The notes: generated by a model from the sequence alone, not told the origin. A DNA stretch of 64,000 nucleotides from Pontibacter flavimaris (GCF_001907195.1 NZ_LVWA01000010.1:124001-188000); one strand, 5' to 3'; shown: positions 44,567 to 57,030, counted from the stretch's first letter. Numbers and translations: made by a program.

Positions 44567-45127
44567 ATGACTGATTTAAAGTGGTATGTAGTGCGCGCCG
44601 TTAGTGGCCAGGAGAAAAAAGCAAAAGCTTACCTGGAGAACGAAATCATGCGCCACAATCTCGGGGAGTACGTCCCGCAGGTGCTTATCCCTGCTGAGAA
44701 AGTATACGAGATGCGTGGCGGGAAGAAAAGGATCAGAGAGCGTAGCTTCTTTCCAGGGTATGTATTAGTTCATGCAGATCTATCACATGGAGAAGCAGAG
44801 CATATCATTATCAGTACACCAGGAGTCATAGGGTTTCTGGGGACAGATGAGAAGGGCTCACCTAGCAAGAAGCCGGTTCCATTGCGTCAATCGGAGGTGA
44901 ACAGGATACTGGGCACTGTGGATGAGGCAGAAGAGCAGGCAGAAGTGTTGGACACGCCTTTTGTAGTGGGAGAGATCGTGAAGGTAATGGACGGTCCGTT
45001 CAGCGGTTTTTCCGGTACAGTGGAGGAAGTGTTTGAAGAGCGTAAGAAGCTTAACGTGATGGTGAAAATTTTCGGAAGAAACACACCGGTTGAGCTGAAC
45101 TACATGCAAGTAGAAAAAGAATCGTAG
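44567..45127 (+). CDS. nusG: Transcription termination/antitermination factor NusG
   Basis: A 186-residue protein. The NGN domain is KWYVVRAVSGQEKKAKAYLENEI and RERSFFPGYVLVHADL (about residues 4-70). A KOW domain lies near the C-terminus (FVVGEIVKVMDGPFSGFSGTVEEV, about 127-150). It binds RNA polymerase and couples it to ribosomes. It starts 11 bases after secE. Confidence 0.97.
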   Translation: MTDLKWYVVRAVSGQEKKAKAYLENEIMRHNLGEYVPQVLIPAEKVYEMRGGKKRIRERSFFPGYVLVHADLSHGEAEHIIISTPGVIGFLGTDEKGSPSKKPVPLRQSEVNRILGTVDEAEEQAEVLDTPFVVGEIVKVMDGPFSGFSGTVEEVFEERKKLNVMVKIFGRNTPVELNYMQVEKES

Positions 45128-45139
45128 TAAATACATAGA

Positions 45140-45583
45140 ATGGCAAAGGAAATAAAAGGTTACCTGAAACTTCAGGTAAAGGGAGGTGCCGCGAACCCAT
45201 CGCCACCGATTGGACCTGCACTTGGCTCTAAAGGCCTTAACATCATGGAGTTCTGCAAGCAGTTCAACGCCAGAACACAGGATAAGCCCGGGCAAGTGTT
45301 ACCAGTGTTGATTACAATATATGCAGATAAGTCTTTCGACTTCGTTATTAAGACGCCCCCTGCTCCGGTATTGTTAATGGATGCTGCTAAGATTAAGGGT
45401 GGTTCGAAAGAGCCAAACCGTAACAAGGTGGGTTCAGTTACATGGGATCAGGTTCGTGAGATAGCGGAACTGAAGATGCCTGACTTGAACGCTTTCGAAC
45501 TGGACTCAGCTATGAAAATGGTTGCCGGTACAGCAAGAAGCATGGGCATCACAGTTTCTGGTACAGCTCCGTGGAACGCTTAA
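45140..45583 (+). CDS. rplK: 50S ribosomal protein L11
   Basis: A 147-residue protein of the GTPase-associated centre that binds 23S rRNA. It has [36 protein letters not shown] at residues 8-43, with the proline pair contacted by thiostrepton-type inhibitors, and the C-terminal rRNA-binding domain. It lies 12 bases after nusG and 16 bases before rplA. Confidence 0.98.
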   Translation: MAKEIKGYLKLQVKGGAANPSPPIGPALGSKGLNIMEFCKQFNARTQDKPGQVLPVLITIYADKSFDFVIKTPPAPVLLMDAAKIKGGSKEPNRNKVGSVTWDQVREIAELKMPDLNAFELDSAMKMVAGTARSMGITVSGTAPWNA

Positions 45584-45599
45584 TAACAGTTAAAGGATA

Positions 45600-46292
45600 A
45601 TGGCGAAGATTTCAAAAAATAGAAAAGCGGCTTTAGCCAAAGCCGATCTAGCAAAAGAGTATTCTTTAACAGATGCCGCTTCAGTTGTAAAGGACATTAC
45701 CTTCACAAAATTTGATGCCTCTGTTGATATTGATGTACGTTTGGGCGTAGATCCACGCAAGGCCGATCAAATGGTTCGTGGAATCGTAACGCTCCCGCAC
45801 GGAACTGGTAAAGAAATAAAGGTACTTGCGTTAGTTACCCCTGACAAAGAGCAGGAGGCAAAAGACGCCGGCGCTGACTACGTTGGCCTTGATGACTATA
45901 TCCAGAAGATCGAGAAAGGCTGGACAGATGTTGATGTGATCATCACCATGCCTGCCGTAATGGCCAAAGTTGGTCGTCTGGGAAGAATTCTGGGTCCTCG
46001 TAACCTGATGCCAAACCCTAAGTCGGGTACAGTAACTCAGGATGTAGCTAAAGCTGTGAGAGAGGTGAAAGCCGGTAAGATCGACTTTAAGGTTGATAAA
46101 TTCGGTATCATCCACACGAGTGTTGGTAAAGTTTCCTTCTCTGCAGAGCAGCTTGCTGCCAACGCACACGAGGTAATTCAGACACTTAACCGTCTGAAGC
46201 CTTCTTCCGCTAAAGGTACTTACATCAGGAGCATCACATTGTCCAGTACAATGAGCCCGGCCGTAATCGTTGACAAGAACGCAACTATCTAA
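45600..46292 (+). CDS. rplA: 50S ribosomal protein L1
   Basis: A 230-residue protein of the L1 stalk. It has [15 protein letters not shown]-like [18 protein letters not shown] (about 58-75), and the signature [27 protein letters not shown] is seen here as [20 protein letters not shown] (about 121-140). In many bacteria L1 also represses its own mRNA; no such site was identified here. Confidence 0.98.
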   Translation: MAKISKNRKAALAKADLAKEYSLTDAASVVKDITFTKFDASVDIDVRLGVDPRKADQMVRGIVTLPHGTGKEIKVLALVTPDKEQEAKDAGADYVGLDDYIQKIEKGWTDVDVIITMPAVMAKVGRLGRILGPRNLMPNPKSGTVTQDVAKAVREVKAGKIDFKVDKFGIIHTSVGKVSFSAEQLAANAHEVIQTLNRLKPSSAKGTYIRSITLSSTMSPAVIVDKNATI

Positions 46293-46296
46293 GAAC

Positions 46297-46821
46297 ATGA
46301 CCAGGGAAGAAAAAGAGATAATTGTTAAAGACCTGAGCGAGAAGTTAGCTAATACAAACTACTTCTATATTACTGATGCCTCTACTATGAGCGTAGCTGG
46401 TATCAACGCGTTCAGAAGAATGGCATTCGATCGTGGTATCGAATACAAAGTGTACAAAAATACACTTATTAAGAAAGCGCTAGATACTTTAGAAGCTGAT
46501 ACTTCTGCGCTTGATGATGTTTTAAAGGGCGCTTCCGGTATCCTGTTCTCAAAAGAGTCAGGCAATGCACCAGCGAAACTGATTCAGGATTTCAGAAAAA
46601 AAGGCAATCCGCTACCTCTCCTGAAAGGAGCTTTTATCGACAGCGGGATCTTCGTTGGCGATGAGCAACTGAAGACCCTCACGGAGATTAAGTCTAAGGA
46701 CGAGCTGATTGGCGAGATCATCGGTCTTCTTCAGTCGCCTGCTAAGAATGTGGTTTCCGCACTTCAGAGCAGCGGCGGTAAGCTAGCGGGCATCTTGAAA
46801 ACATTATCAGAAAAAGAATAA
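46297..46821 (+). CDS. rplJ: 50S ribosomal protein L10
   Basis: A 174-residue protein of the ribosomal stalk base, holding the L7/L12 dimers by its C-terminal helix. I start it at the ATG at 46297 (MTREEKEIIVKDLSEKL), 4 bases after rplA, rather than the in-frame ATG inside rplA. Motifs FRRMAFDRGIEYKVYKNTLIKKAL and GNPLPLLKGAFIDSGIF support the family. Confidence 0.97.
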   Translation: MTREEKEIIVKDLSEKLANTNYFYITDASTMSVAGINAFRRMAFDRGIEYKVYKNTLIKKALDTLEADTSALDDVLKGASGILFSKESGNAPAKLIQDFRKKGNPLPLLKGAFIDSGIFVGDEQLKTLTEIKSKDELIGEIIGLLQSPAKNVVSALQSSGGKLAGILKTLSEKE

Positions 46822-46865
46822 TTTAAAAAAACGTAATCAATAAGTAACTTTTAATTTCTATAAAA

Positions 46866-47246
46866 ATGGCAGATTTGAAAGCATTCGCTGAGCAGTTAGT
46901 AAACTTGACTGTTAAAGAAGTTAACGAACTAGCTACTATCCTTAAGGATGAGTATGGCATTGAGCCTGCTGCTGCTGCTCCAGTGATGGTTGCTGGTGGT
47001 GGTGCTGCTGAAGGAGGAGCTGCTGCAGAAGAGAAAACTTCTTTTGACGTAATCCTGAAGGCAGCTGGTGCTCAGAAACTAGCAGTAGTTAAGCTTGTAA
47101 AAGAACTGACTGGTCTTGGTCTGAAAGAGGCTAAAGAATTAGTTGACAGCGCCCCTAAAGCACTGAAAGAAGGTGTTGACAAGAACGAAGCTGAATCACT
47201 GAAGAAATCTTTGGAAGAAGCTGGTGCTGAAGTGGAGGTAAAATAA
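46866..47246 (+). CDS. rplL: 50S ribosomal protein L7/L12
   Basis: A 126-residue stalk protein. An N-terminal dimerisation part (1-35), an Ala/Gly-rich hinge ([21 protein letters not shown]) and the C-terminal factor-binding domain ([34 protein letters not shown]) are all visible. It recruits EF-Tu and EF-G. It begins 45 bases after rplJ. Confidence 0.98.
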   Translation: MADLKAFAEQLVNLTVKEVNELATILKDEYGIEPAAAAPVMVAGGGAAEGGAAAEEKTSFDVILKAAGAQKLAVVKLVKELTGLGLKEAKELVDSAPKALKEGVDKNEAESLKKSLEEAGAEVEVK

Positions 47247-47270
47247 TCCCGCTTTATCAACATACCGAAA

Positions 47271-47308
47271 ACAGGTAGACCTGGCATATTCGTCAGGTCT
47301 TTTCCTGT
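47271..47308 (+). terminator. Attenuator-like hairpin between rplL and rpoB
   Basis: Nested arms ACAGG (47271-47275)/CCTGT (47304-47308) and AGACCTG (47277-47283)/CAGGTCT (47294-47300), followed by TTGTATAC. Such hairpins set the ratio of ribosomal to polymerase transcripts in other bacteria; partial termination here is inferred. Confidence 0.6.
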
Positions 47309-47406
47309 TTGTATACAGATTCAAATTAATTGGATCTTTTTTTTGCCCACAGCTGTTTTGGACTCTGTGTGCTTGTAAATGATTATAAACGTAAAATTCC
47401 AAAGCT

Positions 47407-50400
47407 TTGGCTAAGAATAAAACGACAGATAGAATCAATTTTGCCTCTATAAAGTCGGTGATTGACTACCCTGACTTTCTGGATGTTCAGGTGCAGTCAT
47501 TCCAGGACTTCTTTCAGCTGGAGACACCGGCCGAGAATAGAGCGCAGGAAGGATTGTTCAAGGTGTTCGCCGAGAACTTTCCTATCTCAGATTCACGCGA
47601 GAACTTCGTACTGGAGTTTATCGACTATCATATAGATCCTCCAAAATACTCTGTGGATGAAAGCATCGACAGGGGCCTTACCTACTCTGTTCCGTTAAAA
47701 GCAAAGCTTCGCCTGATCTGCAACGATGAGGATAACGAGGATTTTGAGACGATTGAACAGGAGGTGTTCCTGGGCAACATTCCATACATGACCGAAAAAG
47801 GCTCCTTTGTGATCAATGGGGCTGAACGTGTTATTGTATCGCAGTTGCACCGCTCCCCGGGCGTGTTCTTTGCACAAAGCAAGCATACTAACGGAACAAA
47901 GCTTTATTCCGCCAGAATCATACCTTTCAAAGGCTCTTGGGTAGAATTCGCGACAGACGTGAATAACGTGATGTACGCGTATATCGACCGTAAGAAGAAG
48001 TTCCCGGTAACGACGCTGCTACGCGCCATCGGCTACGGTACAGACAAAGACATCCTTGACCTGTTTGGGCTGTCTGAGGAGGTGCCGGCAGATAAGAGCA
48101 CATTGAAGAACTCCATCGGACGCCGACTGGCTGCCCGTGTTCTGCGCACATGGACAGAGGACTTCGTGGATGAGGATACAGGAGAGGTAGTTTCTATCGA
48201 TCGTAACGAAGTACTTCTGGAGCGCGACTCTGAGATCAGTCCGGACGATATTGATGTTATACTTAACTCAGGGGTGCAGTCCATTATCCTGCACCGCGAG
48301 AACGTGAACATCGCTGATTACGCTATTATCTACAACACGCTTCAGAAGGATAACTCTAACTCTGAGAAAGAAGCCGTAGAGCAGATTTACCGCCAGCTTC
48401 GTAACACAGAGGCTCCGGATGAGGAAACGGCACGTGATATTATCCAGAAGCTGTTCTTCTCCGATAAGCGTTATGACCTGGGTGAAGTAGGCCGCTACAG
48501 AATTAACAAGAAGCTTGGTCTGGACAGCAACTGGGATGCCAAGGTTCTGACAAATGAGGATATCGTTCTGATCGTGAAATACCTGATCGGTCTGATCAAC
48601 TCCAGAGCTGTAGTGGATGATATCGACCACTTGAGTAACCGCCGTGTAAGAACGGTAGGCGAGCAGCTGTATGCACAGTTCGGCGTTGGTCTGGCACGTA
48701 TGGCCCGTACCATCAAGGAGCGTATGAACGTGCGTGATAACGAGGACTTCAAACCGGTTGACCTGATCAACGCGCGTACGCTGTCTTCGGTGATCAACTC
48801 GTTCTTTGGCACCAACCAGCTGTCTCAGTTCATGGACCAGACGAACCCGCTGGCCGAAGTGACGCACAAACGCCGTGTTTCTGCGCTGGGACCAGGCGGT
48901 CTTTCCAGAGAGCGGGCAGGCTTTGAGGTTCGTGACGTACACTACACGCACTATGGACGCCTTTGTACAATCGAGACACCAGAGGGACCAAACATCGGCC
49001 TGATCTCTTCGCTGTGTGTACACGCACGCGTGAACCACATGGGCTTTATAGAAACACCATACCGTAAGGTGGTGGAAGGAAAAGTACAGGTGGACGGTAC
49101 AGTGGAGTACCTGACAGCTGAGGAAGAGGATACACACCACATTGCCCAGGCAAATGCGCTGATCGACGATGAAGGCAACTTCATCAATGAAAGAGTGAAA
49201 GGTAGATTTGAGGGTGACTTCCCTGTAGAAGAACCGTCCACTTATACTTATATGGACATTGCTCCGAACCAGATCGTATCGGTGGCAGCCTCGCTTATCC
49301 CGTTCCTGGAGCATGACGACGCTAACCGTGCCCTGATGGGTTCGAACATGCAGCGCCAGGCGGTGCCACTTCTGAAGCCGGAAGCCCCGATTGTGGGTAC
49401 CGGACTGGAGAGAAGAGCCGCTATCGACTCAAGAGCACTGGTGATTGCAGAAGGAGAAGGCGTGATCGATTCTGTGGATGCGAACAGGATCATTGTAAAG
49501 TATGATCTGACAGAAGAGGAGAAGCTTGTTTCTTTTGATGCCGAATATGTAACCTATAAACTGGTTAAATTCAGAAGAACGAACCAGGATACCTGCATCA
49601 ACCTGACGCCGCTTGTTAAGAAAGGCCAGCGCGTAACCAAGGGAGAGCCACTTTGCGAAGGCTATGCTACCAACGAAGGGGAGCTGGCAATCGGTAGAAA
49701 CATGCAGGTGGCGTTCATGCCTTGGCAAGGGTATAACTTCGAGGATGCCATCGTGATCTCTGAGCGCGTGGTGCGTGATGACATCTTCACGTCCATCCAC
49801 ATCGAGGAATTTGAGCTGGAGGTACGTGAGACGAAGCGTGGCGAGGAAGAACTGACGTCGGAGATTCCGAACGTGAGCGAAGAGGCTGTTCGTAACCTGG
49901 ATGAAAACGGGATTATCCGCATTGGTGCAGAGGTTCGTGAGGGAGACATCCTGATCGGAAAGATCACACCGAAAGGAGAGACAGACCCGACTCCGGAGGA
50001 GAAACTGCTTCGTGCGATCTTCGGGGATAAAGCCGGCGATGTGAAGGATGCCTCGCTGAAGGCGCCGCCATCACTGAACGGTGTCGTAATAGAGACCAAG
50101 TTGTTCTCTCGTCCGAAGAAAGACAAGAACCTGCGCGCCAAGTCCAAGAAAGAGGTAGAAGAGCTGAAGGTAAAGTATGCCAAGGAGCTGATCGTTATCA
50201 AGAACGTGATGGTGGACAAGCTGGTGGCTTTACTGGAAGGCAAGACCTCGCAGGGTATCCGCCACAAGTTTGGCGACGAAATACTGAGCAAAGGCGTAAA
50301 GTTCTCCCGCAAGAACATCACAGAAGCGTTGTTCCCGGAGAAGAACCCTTACAAGGACGAAAGCAACTACGCTGTTCCGGAAGAGGTGAACATGTTCAAA

Positions 50401-51279
50401 GACCTGATCCTGGAAAACTGGAGCGCAGACGAGAAGGTGAACAGCATGCTGGTGGAGCTGGTGAAGAACTATAACAAGCGCCGCAACATCGTTTCAGCAC
50501 ACTTCAAGCGCGAGCGTTTCACGCTGGAGGTGGGAGACGAACTACCAGCAGGCATTGTGCAGCTTGCCAAAGTATACATCGCCAAGAAGCGTAAGCTGAA
50601 GGTGGGTGATAAGATGGCCGGACGCCACGGTAACAAGGGTATTGTAGCCCGTATCGTGCGCGACGAGGACATGCCGTTCCTGGAAGATGGAACGCCAATG
50701 GACATCGTGCTAAACCCACTGGGCGTACCTTCCAGGATGAACATCGGTCAGATCTACGAGACGGTGCTTGGATGGGCAGGACTGAAGTTGGGCCGCAAGT
50801 ATGCAACGCCAATCTTCGATGGCGCCACGGAAGATCAGGTGTCCGCAGAATTGGCGGAGGCCGGCCTGCCAAAGTTCGGTAGAACATACCTGTACGACGG
50901 CTTATCAGGCGACAGGTTCGACCAGCCAGTAACAGTAGGCGTGATTTACATGCTGAAGCTGGGTCACCTGGTGGATGATAAGATGCACGCCCGTTCTATC
51001 GGACCATACTCATTGATCACGCAGCAGCCACTGGGCGGTAAAGCCCAGTTCGGTGGACAGCGTTTCGGTGAGATGGAGGTGTGGGCACTGGAGGCCTTCG
51101 GTGCTTCAAACGTGCTGCAAGAGATACTTACAGTGAAGTCAGACGACGTGATAGGCCGTGCAAAAGCCTACGAGGCTATTGTAAAAGGCGACGTGCTGCC
51201 AAAGCCAAATATACCGGAATCATTCAACGTACTGATTCACGAGTTAAGAGGCCTGGCTCTGGAGATAACACTGGAGTAG
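47407..51279 (+). CDS. rpoB: RNA polymerase beta subunit
   Basis: A 1290-residue subunit of the core enzyme, forming with beta-prime the active-site cleft. It starts with TTG at 47407 ([16 protein letters not shown]), with no in-frame ATG nearby. Key regions: [19 protein letters not shown]-type [16 protein letters not shown], the rifampicin pocket [42 protein letters not shown] (about 468-510), [14 protein letters not shown] with the catalytic-side lysines, and the C-terminal [24 protein letters not shown]. The rifampicin pocket residues look like the sensitive form. Lies 160 bases after rplL. Confidence 0.98.
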   Translation: MAKNKTTDRINFASIKSVIDYPDFLDVQVQSFQDFFQLETPAENRAQEGLFKVFAENFPISDSRENFVLEFIDYHIDPPKYSVDESIDRGLTYSVPLKAKLRLICNDEDNEDFETIEQEVFLGNIPYMTEKGSFVINGAERVIVSQLHRSPGVFFAQSKHTNGTKLYSARIIPFKGSWVEFATDVNNVMYAYIDRKKKFPVTTLLRAIGYGTDKDILDLFGLSEEVPADKSTLKNSIGRRLAARVLRTWTEDFVDEDTGEVVSIDRNEVLLERDSEISPDDIDVILNSGVQSIILHRENVNIADYAIIYNTLQKDNSNSEKEAVEQIYRQLRNTEAPDEETARDIIQKLFFSDKRYDLGEVGRYRINKKLGLDSNWDAKVLTNEDIVLIVKYLIGLINSRAVVDDIDHLSNRRVRTVGEQLYAQFGVGLARMARTIKERMNVRDNEDFKPVDLINARTLSSVINSFFGTNQLSQFMDQTNPLAEVTHKRRVSALGPGGLSRERAGFEVRDVHYTHYGRLCTIETPEGPNIGLISSLCVHARVNHMGFIETPYRKVVEGKVQVDGTVEYLTAEEEDTHHIAQANALIDDEGNFINERVKGRFEGDFPVEEPSTYTYMDIAPNQIVSVAASLIPFLEHDDANRALMGSNMQRQAVPLLKPEAPIVGTGLERRAAIDSRALVIAEGEGVIDSVDANRIIVKYDLTEEEKLVSFDAEYVTYKLVKFRRTNQDTCINLTPLVKKGQRVTKGEPLCEGYATNEGELAIGRNMQVAFMPWQGYNFEDAIVISERVVRDDIFTSIHIEEFELEVRETKRGEEELTSEIPNVSEEAVRNLDENGIIRIGAEVREGDILIGKITPKGETDPTPEEKLLRAIFGDKAGDVKDASLKAPPSLNGVVIETKLFSRPKKDKNLRAKSKKEVEELKVKYAKELIVIKNVMVDKLVALLEGKTSQGIRHKFGDEILSKGVKFSRKNITEALFPEKNPYKDESNYAVPEEVNMFKDLILENWSADEKVNSMLVELVKNYNKRRNIVSAHFKRERFTLEVGDELPAGIVQLAKVYIAKKRKLKVGDKMAGRHGNKGIVARIVRDEDMPFLEDGTPMDIVLNPLGVPSRMNIGQIYETVLGWAGLKLGRKYATPIFDGATEDQVSAELAEAGLPKFGRTYLYDGLSGDRFDQPVTVGVIYMLKLGHLVDDKMHARSIGPYSLITQQPLGGKAQFGGQRFGEMEVWALEAFGASNVLQEILTVKSDDVIGRAKAYEAIVKGDVLPKPNIPESFNVLIHELRGLALEITLE

Positions 51280-51281
51280 TA

Positions 51282-51330
51282 AAGTATAAAGCAAAGCGCT
51301 GCGGCATTAGCCAAAGCGCTTTGCATACTT
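51282..51330 (+). terminator. Hairpin between rpoB and rpoC framed by AAGTAT/ATACTT
   Basis: GCAAAGCGCT (51291-51300) pairs with AGCGCTTTGC (51315-51324). Just outside are AAGTAT (51282-51287) and ATACTT (51325-51330), which extend the stem across a 3-base bulge. It sits in the 103-base rpoB-rpoC spacer and may be an RNase site or weak terminator. Confidence 0.55.
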
Positions 51331-51382
51331 ATACTGATTAAGCTGTAAGGCATATTCATTGTATCGACATTATTCTAATAAT

Positions 51383-54300
51383 ATGGCATTTGCGAAAAAC
51401 AAAAAGCTATCTCAGGACTTCTCGAAAGTAACCATCAGCTTGGCTTCACCGGAGTCAATCCTGGAGCGTTCCAACGGGGAGGTGGTAAAACCTGAGACCA
51501 TAAACTATAGAACCTACAAGCCTGAGATGGGCGGCCTGTTCTGCGAAAGAATATTCGGCCCCGTAAAGGACTGGGAATGCCACTGCGGAAAGTATAAAAG
51601 AATCAGATACAAGGGCATCATCTGCGACCGTTGCGGCGTGGAGGTGACTGAGAAAAAAGTGCGCCGCGAGCGTATGGGCCACATCGAACTGGTGGTTCCG
51701 GTAGCGCACATCTGGTACTTCAAATCCCTTCCGAACAAAATTGGATATCTGTTAGGCTTACCTACAAAGAAGCTTGACCAGATCATCTACTATGAAAGAT
51801 ATGTAGTTATCCAGCCAGGTATACTTGCAGAAGACGGCGTGAATACGCTGGACTTCCTGACTGAGGATGAGTACCTGGACATGGTGGATAAACTGCCGCG
51901 CGAGAACCAGATTCTGGATAACAACGATCCGAACAAGTTCATCGCGAAAATGGGTGCTGAAGCATTACAAATGCTGTTGGAGCGCACGAACCTCGATGAC
52001 TTGTCATACGAACTTCGTCATGCTGCCGCACATGAAACTTCGCAGCAGCGTAAAGCTGAGGCGTTGAAGCGCCTGCGCGTAGTAGAGGCGTTCCGTGACG
52101 CTGCTACCAGAATCGAAAATAGACCAGAGTGGATGATCATCCGCATGGTTCCTGTTATTCCGCCAGAGCTTCGTCCACTTGTTCCGTTAGATGGTGGTCG
52201 TTTTGCTACTTCTGACTTGAACGACTTGTACCGTCGTGTTATTATCCGTAACAACCGTCTGAAGCGTCTGATCGAGATCAAAGCTCCTGAAGTAATTCTC
52301 CGTAATGAGAAGCGTATGCTGCAGGAAGCGGTAGACTCTCTGTTCGACAACTCACGTAAAGTGAACGCTGTTCGTGCAGAAGGTAACCGTGCGCTGAAGT
52401 CACTTTCCGATATGCTGAAAGGCAAGCAGGGACGTTTCCGTCAGAACTTACTTGGTAAGCGTGTGGACTACTCCGGCCGTTCGGTAATTGTGGTTGGTCC
52501 TGAACTGAAGCTGCACGAGTGCGGTCTGCCAAAGAACATGGCAGCGGAACTTTTCAAGCCGTTCATCATCCGCAAGCTGATCGAAAGAGGTATCGTGAAG
52601 ACGGTAAAGTCAGCCAAGAAAATAGTAGATCGTAAGGACCCTGTTGTTTGGGATATCCTGGAGAACGTGCTGAAAGGCCATCCAGTGCTCCTTAACCGTG
52701 CCCCTACGCTCCACAGACTTGGTATCCAGGCCTTCCAGCCAAAACTGATCGAAGGTAAGGCGATCCAGCTGCACCCACTGGTGTGTACGGCCTTTAACGC
52801 CGACTTTGACGGTGACCAGATGGCGGTGCACGTTCCACTAGGGCCTGCTGCTGTACTGGAAGCCTCTATGCTGATGCTTGCCTCACACAACATCCTGAAC
52901 CCTGCGAACGGCGCCCCAATTGCAGTGCCTTCTCAGGACATGGTACTAGGTTTATACTATGTAACCAAAGGAAAGCGTAGCACAGAGAATGAGAACATTG
53001 CTGGCGAAGGGATGAGCTTTTACTCTGCGGAGGAAGTGATCATTGCCATCAACGAAGGAAGAATATCGAAGCACGCCTACATCAAGGTGAGAACCACGGT
53101 GAGGAACGAGAAAGGCGAACTGGAGTTCAAATTGATTGAGACAGTTGCCGGACGCGTAATCTTTAACCAGTTCGTGCCTGAACAGGTGGGCTACCTGGAT
53201 GAGCTTCTGACAAAGAAAAAACTGCAGCAGGTAATTTCCAGAGTATTCAAAGAAACAGGTATGGCACGTACCGCTCAGTTCCTGGATGATATCAAGACGC
53301 TTGGATTCCAGTCTGCCTACAAAGGCGGTCTGTCAATGGGACTGGGTGATATTAACATCCCGGCTGAGAAAGAGATTCTTGTTGAGCAGGCTAAAAAAGA
53401 TGTAGATGCTGTATGGCAGAACTACTCTATGGGTCTGATCACAGATAATGAGCGTTACAACCAGGTAATTGATATCTGGACGCGTATCAACAACCAGATT
53501 ACTGAAACGTTGATGCGGCGTCTGGAAAATGAAGATCAGGGCTTTAACTCAATCTTCATGATGATGCACTCCGGAGCCCGTGGTTCAAGAGAGCAGATTC
53601 GTCAGTTAGGTGGTATGCGAGGTCTGATGGCGAAGCCTCAGAAGTCTCTTCAAGGTTCAGTAGGTGAAATTATCGAAAACCCGATCCTTTCTAACTTTAA
53701 GGAAGGTCTGGATGTAATCGAGTACTTCATCTCCACACACGGTGCCCGTAAAGGTCTAGCCGATACGGCCCTTAAGACGGCGGATGCTGGTTACCTGACC
53801 CGTCGTCTGGTAGACGTGTCGCAGGACGTGATTGTGAACGAGGAAGACTGCGGTACACTGCGCGGCCTGGAAGTGAGCGCCCTGAAGGACAACGAAGATA
53901 TCGTGGAATCACTGTCCGAACGTATCCTTGGGCGAGTGGCTGTACACGATGTGTATGACCCGATCACAAATGAATTGATCGTTGAGTCTGGTGCCGAGAT
54001 AACAGAGGATGTTGCCCGAAATATTGAGAACACGGCAATCGAGGCTGTGGAAATACGCTCTGTGCTGACATGCGAGTCTAAGCGCGGTATCTGCGCCAAG
54101 TGCTACGGCCGTAACCTGGCGACAGGTTTTATGGTGCAGAAAGGCGAGGCTGTTGGTGTAATTGCCGCACAGTCTATCGGTGAGCCTGGTACACAGCTGA
54201 CACTCCGCACATTCCACGTAGGTGGTACGGCTTCAAACATTGCAGTAGAGGCAACTATCATGGCCAAGTTCGGCGGTAAGGTCGAGTTTGAAGATATCCG

Positions 54301-55699
54301 CTCACTGGATACGGTGAATAACGAAGGGGAGCCGGTAAAAGTAGTGATGGGACGTTCAGGCGAGGTAAAAGTCGTAGATCCCAACACTGGCAAGCTGTTG
54401 ATCAGCAACCACGTGCCTTATGGCTCCTTCCTGCATGTAAATGAAGGACAGGTTGTGGAGAAGGGAACAGTGCTGTGTAACTGGGATCCATATAACGCAG
54501 TTATACTTTCAGAGTTTGACGGTGAGATTACTTACGAGTCGATCATTGAAGGTGTAACCTACCGTGAGGAGTCTGATGAGCAGACAGGTTACCGGGAGAA
54601 AGTGATTGTCGATACAAAAGACAAGACACAGAACCCTGCCATTGTGGTTAATCCGAAAAATGGCGAGCCAAAAGGATATAACATTCCGGTGGGAGCTCAC
54701 TTAACGGTTGAAAATGGTGAGAAGATCAAAGCCGGTCAGATTCTGGTTAAGATCCCGCGTGCTATCGGTAAAACAAGAGACATCACAGGTGGTCTGCCAC
54801 GCGTGACAGAGTTGTTCGAGGCACGTAACCCTTCCAACCCAGCGGTGGTGTCTGAGATAGACGGTGTGGTGACTTATGGCAGCGTGAAGCGAGGTAACCG
54901 TGAAATCTATATTGAGTCCAAGGACGGTGTGAAGAAGAAGTACATGGTGCCACTCTCTAAGCACATCCTGGTGCAGGATAACGACTTCATACGGGCAGGT
55001 ATGCCATTGTCTGACGGTGCTATTACGCCAACAGACATCCTGAATATCCAGGGGCCAGGCGCCGTACAGGAGTACCTGGTGAATGAGATACAGGAAGTAT
55101 ACCGCTTGCAGGGTGTGAAGATCAACGACAAGCACATTGAGGTGGTAGTTCGCCAGATGATGCAGAAGGTCGTTGTTGTTGACCCAGGCGATACAAGTTT
55201 CCTGGAGCATCAGACCGTGGATAAGATTACCTTCATGGAGGAGAACGATCACATCATCGACATGAAAGTGGTAGAGGATGCCGGTGACTCCGCCAACCTG
55301 AAGCCAGGCCAGATCGTGACGCCGCGCAGGCTGCGTGACGAGAACTCAAGCCTGAAGCGCCGCGACATGAGACTGGTGACAGTGCGTGATGCACAACCAT
55401 CTGTTTCACGTCCAACACTGCAGGGTATTACGCAGGCCTCTTTGGGTACGCAAAGCTTTATCTCTGCAGCCTCGTTCCAGGAAACTACTAAAGTACTGAG
55501 CGAAGCAGCGATCAAAGGTAAGGCGGACGAACTGCTTGGACTAAAGGAGAACGTAATCGTTGGCCACCTGATTCCGGCTGGAACTGGTCTGAGAGAATAC
55601 CAAAACCTGATAGTGGGAAGCAAGGAGGAGTATGAGGCGCTTGTTGAGTCGAAAAAGACATCGGCGAAGCCAAGGCAGCAGGAACTACAAAACAAGTAA
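51383..55699 (+). CDS. rpoC: RNA polymerase beta-prime subunit
   Basis: A 1438-residue subunit from the ATG at 51383 ([13 protein letters not shown]); a longer frame begins at 51359 but its extra eight residues are not typical. The N-terminal zinc site [20 protein letters not shown] is near residue 63. The catalytic NADFDGDQM that binds Mg is at about 472-480. The C-terminal zinc site [13 protein letters not shown] is near 896. Trigger-loop and clamp segments such as [18 protein letters not shown] follow. It forms one transcript with rpoB. Confidence 0.98.
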   Translation: MAFAKNKKLSQDFSKVTISLASPESILERSNGEVVKPETINYRTYKPEMGGLFCERIFGPVKDWECHCGKYKRIRYKGIICDRCGVEVTEKKVRRERMGHIELVVPVAHIWYFKSLPNKIGYLLGLPTKKLDQIIYYERYVVIQPGILAEDGVNTLDFLTEDEYLDMVDKLPRENQILDNNDPNKFIAKMGAEALQMLLERTNLDDLSYELRHAAAHETSQQRKAEALKRLRVVEAFRDAATRIENRPEWMIIRMVPVIPPELRPLVPLDGGRFATSDLNDLYRRVIIRNNRLKRLIEIKAPEVILRNEKRMLQEAVDSLFDNSRKVNAVRAEGNRALKSLSDMLKGKQGRFRQNLLGKRVDYSGRSVIVVGPELKLHECGLPKNMAAELFKPFIIRKLIERGIVKTVKSAKKIVDRKDPVVWDILENVLKGHPVLLNRAPTLHRLGIQAFQPKLIEGKAIQLHPLVCTAFNADFDGDQMAVHVPLGPAAVLEASMLMLASHNILNPANGAPIAVPSQDMVLGLYYVTKGKRSTENENIAGEGMSFYSAEEVIIAINEGRISKHAYIKVRTTVRNEKGELEFKLIETVAGRVIFNQFVPEQVGYLDELLTKKKLQQVISRVFKETGMARTAQFLDDIKTLGFQSAYKGGLSMGLGDINIPAEKEILVEQAKKDVDAVWQNYSMGLITDNERYNQVIDIWTRINNQITETLMRRLENEDQGFNSIFMMMHSGARGSREQIRQLGGMRGLMAKPQKSLQGSVGEIIENPILSNFKEGLDVIEYFISTHGARKGLADTALKTADAGYLTRRLVDVSQDVIVNEEDCGTLRGLEVSALKDNEDIVESLSERILGRVAVHDVYDPITNELIVESGAEITEDVARNIENTAIEAVEIRSVLTCESKRGICAKCYGRNLATGFMVQKGEAVGVIAAQSIGEPGTQLTLRTFHVGGTASNIAVEATIMAKFGGKVEFEDIRSLDTVNNEGEPVKVVMGRSGEVKVVDPNTGKLLISNHVPYGSFLHVNEGQVVEKGTVLCNWDPYNAVILSEFDGEITYESIIEGVTYREESDEQTGYREKVIVDTKDKTQNPAIVVNPKNGEPKGYNIPVGAHLTVENGEKIKAGQILVKIPRAIGKTRDITGGLPRVTELFEARNPSNPAVVSEIDGVVTYGSVKRGNREIYIESKDGVKKKYMVPLSKHILVQDNDFIRAGMPLSDGAITPTDILNIQGPGAVQEYLVNEIQEVYRLQGVKINDKHIEVVVRQMMQKVVVVDPGDTSFLEHQTVDKITFMEENDHIIDMKVVEDAGDSANLKPGQIVTPRRLRDENSSLKRRDMRLVTVRDAQPSVSRPTLQGITQASLGTQSFISAASFQETTKVLSEAAIKGKADELLGLKENVIVGHLIPAGTGLREYQNLIVGSKEEYEALVESKKTSAKPRQQELQNK

Positions 55700-55705
55700 G
55701 TAGCC

Positions 55706-56023
55706 ATGGCAGAAGATCTGCAGAAACAGAATCAAATCAACATCGAGCTATCAGAAGAGGTGGCCGAGGGCGAGTATGCAAATCTCGCTATGATCGCGCA
55801 TTCGAGCAGCGAGTTTGTGATTGATTTTATAAGGTTGATGCCAGGTATGCCAAAAGCGAAAGTCAAATCAAGAATTGTTATCACACCAGAGCATGCCAAG
55901 AGACTTTTGGCTGCTCTGGCTGATAACGTCAAGAAATTTGAGAGCAGCTTTGGCGAAATAAAGCAGTCTCAGGATGCTCCATCCTTCCCGATGAACTTCG
56001 GGGGAACAGTGGGGGAGGCCTAA
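55706..56023 (+). CDS. DUF3467 protein
   Basis: A 105-residue protein starting 6 bases after rpoC. It shows the DUF3467 pattern: INIELSEEVAEGEYANLAMIAHSSSEFVIDFIRLMPGMPKAKVKSRIVITPEHAKRLLAALADNVKKFE. Presence just downstream of rpoC is usual in Bacteroidota. Function unknown; the position suggests a link to transcription. Confidence 0.9.
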   Translation: MAEDLQKQNQINIELSEEVAEGEYANLAMIAHSSSEFVIDFIRLMPGMPKAKVKSRIVITPEHAKRLLAALADNVKKFESSFGEIKQSQDAPSFPMNFGGTVGEA

Positions 56024-56049
56024 GGTGCAGAGAATTAATGAATTAAAAT

Positions 56050-56081
56050 TTTGAATTTGCAAGGCGAATTTTATACCTTTG
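56050..56081 (+). promoter_or_regulatory. Promoter of rpsL-rpsG-fusA-rpsJ
   Basis: TTTG at 56050-56053, a 20-base spacer and TACCTTTG at 56074-56081, 46 bases before rpsL. This would give the str operon its own start separate from rpoBC. Confidence 0.8.
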
Positions 56082-56127
56082 CAGACCAAATTCAAAAGTG
56101 GAAAAATCTATAATTAACAAATTATAA

Positions 56128-56541
56128 ATGCCTACTATACAGCAATTAGTAAGAAAGGGAAGAGAAAAGTTAACTTATAACTCTAAATCTCCGGCCCTAG
56201 ATTCATGCCCGCAGCGCCGTGGGGTATGTACAAGAGTATATACCACTACGCCTAAGAAACCAAACTCAGCTATGCGTAAAGTAGCTAGGGTGAGGCTTAC
56301 GAACGGCAAAGAAGTGAACGCCTATATCCCAGGTGAAGGCCACAACCTTCAGGAGCACTCCATTGTGCTGATCAGAGGGGGTAGGGTAAAAGACCTGCCA
56401 GGTGTACGTTACCACATCGTACGTGGAGCGCTGGATACAGCCGGTGTAAATGGCCGTCTTCAGTCGCGCTCTAAGTATGGTGCGAAGAGACCAAAACCAG
56501 GACAGGCGGCTGCAGCTGCAGGAAAAGGTAAAAAGAAATAA
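56128..56541 (+). CDS. rpsL: 30S ribosomal protein S12
   Basis: A 137-residue protein of the decoding centre. It starts [15 protein letters not shown]. Both lysines linked to streptomycin response, in [11 protein letters not shown] and [13 protein letters not shown], are in the sensitive form. A basic C-terminal tail (GKGKKK) is longer than in E. coli. rpsG follows after 18 bases. Confidence 0.98.
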   Translation: MPTIQQLVRKGREKLTYNSKSPALDSCPQRRGVCTRVYTTTPKKPNSAMRKVARVRLTNGKEVNAYIPGEGHNLQEHSIVLIRGGRVKDLPGVRYHIVRGALDTAGVNGRLQSRSKYGAKRPKPGQAAAAAGKGKKK

Positions 56542-56559
56542 TCATAGCGTTTTAATACA

Positions 56560-57027
56560 ATGAGAAAAGCAAAGCCGAAAAGTAGAATACTCCTTCCTGA
56601 TCCTAAATACAAAGAGACCCTGGTAACACGTTTCGTTAACTACCTGATGGAAGACGGAAAGAAAAGTGTTGCCTACGGAATCTTCTACGATGCTGTAGAA
56701 CTAGTAGAGCAAAGAACAAAAGAAAACGGTCTTGAGACTTGGAAGAAGGCATTGAACAACATCATGCCTAGCGTCGAAGTTAAAAGCCGCAGGGTAGGGG
56801 GTGCTACTTTCCAAGTGCCGACTGAGGTTCGTCCGGACCGCAGAGTATCTCTTGGTATCAAGTGGATGATATCATACGCTCGCAAGAGAGGTGAGAAGAC
56901 AATGAAAGATAGATTAGCAGGTGAGATTATCGCAGCTGCTAAAGGTGAAGGTGCTGGCGTGAAGAAAAAAGACGACACGCACAGAATGGCAGAAGCGAAC
57001 AAAGCATTCTCACACTTTAGATTTTAA
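56560..57027 (+). CDS. rpsG: 30S ribosomal protein S7
   Basis: A 155-residue head protein that nucleates 30S assembly. Signature [34 protein letters not shown] (about residues 13-46) and [16 protein letters not shown] (about 79-94). Located between rpsL and fusA, 3 bases before fusA. Confidence 0.98.
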   Translation: MRKAKPKSRILLPDPKYKETLVTRFVNYLMEDGKKSVAYGIFYDAVELVEQRTKENGLETWKKALNNIMPSVEVKSRRVGGATFQVPTEVRPDRRVSLGIKWMISYARKRGEKTMKDRLAGEIIAAAKGEGAGVKKKDDTHRMAEANKAFSHFRF

Positions 57028-57030
57028 TCG

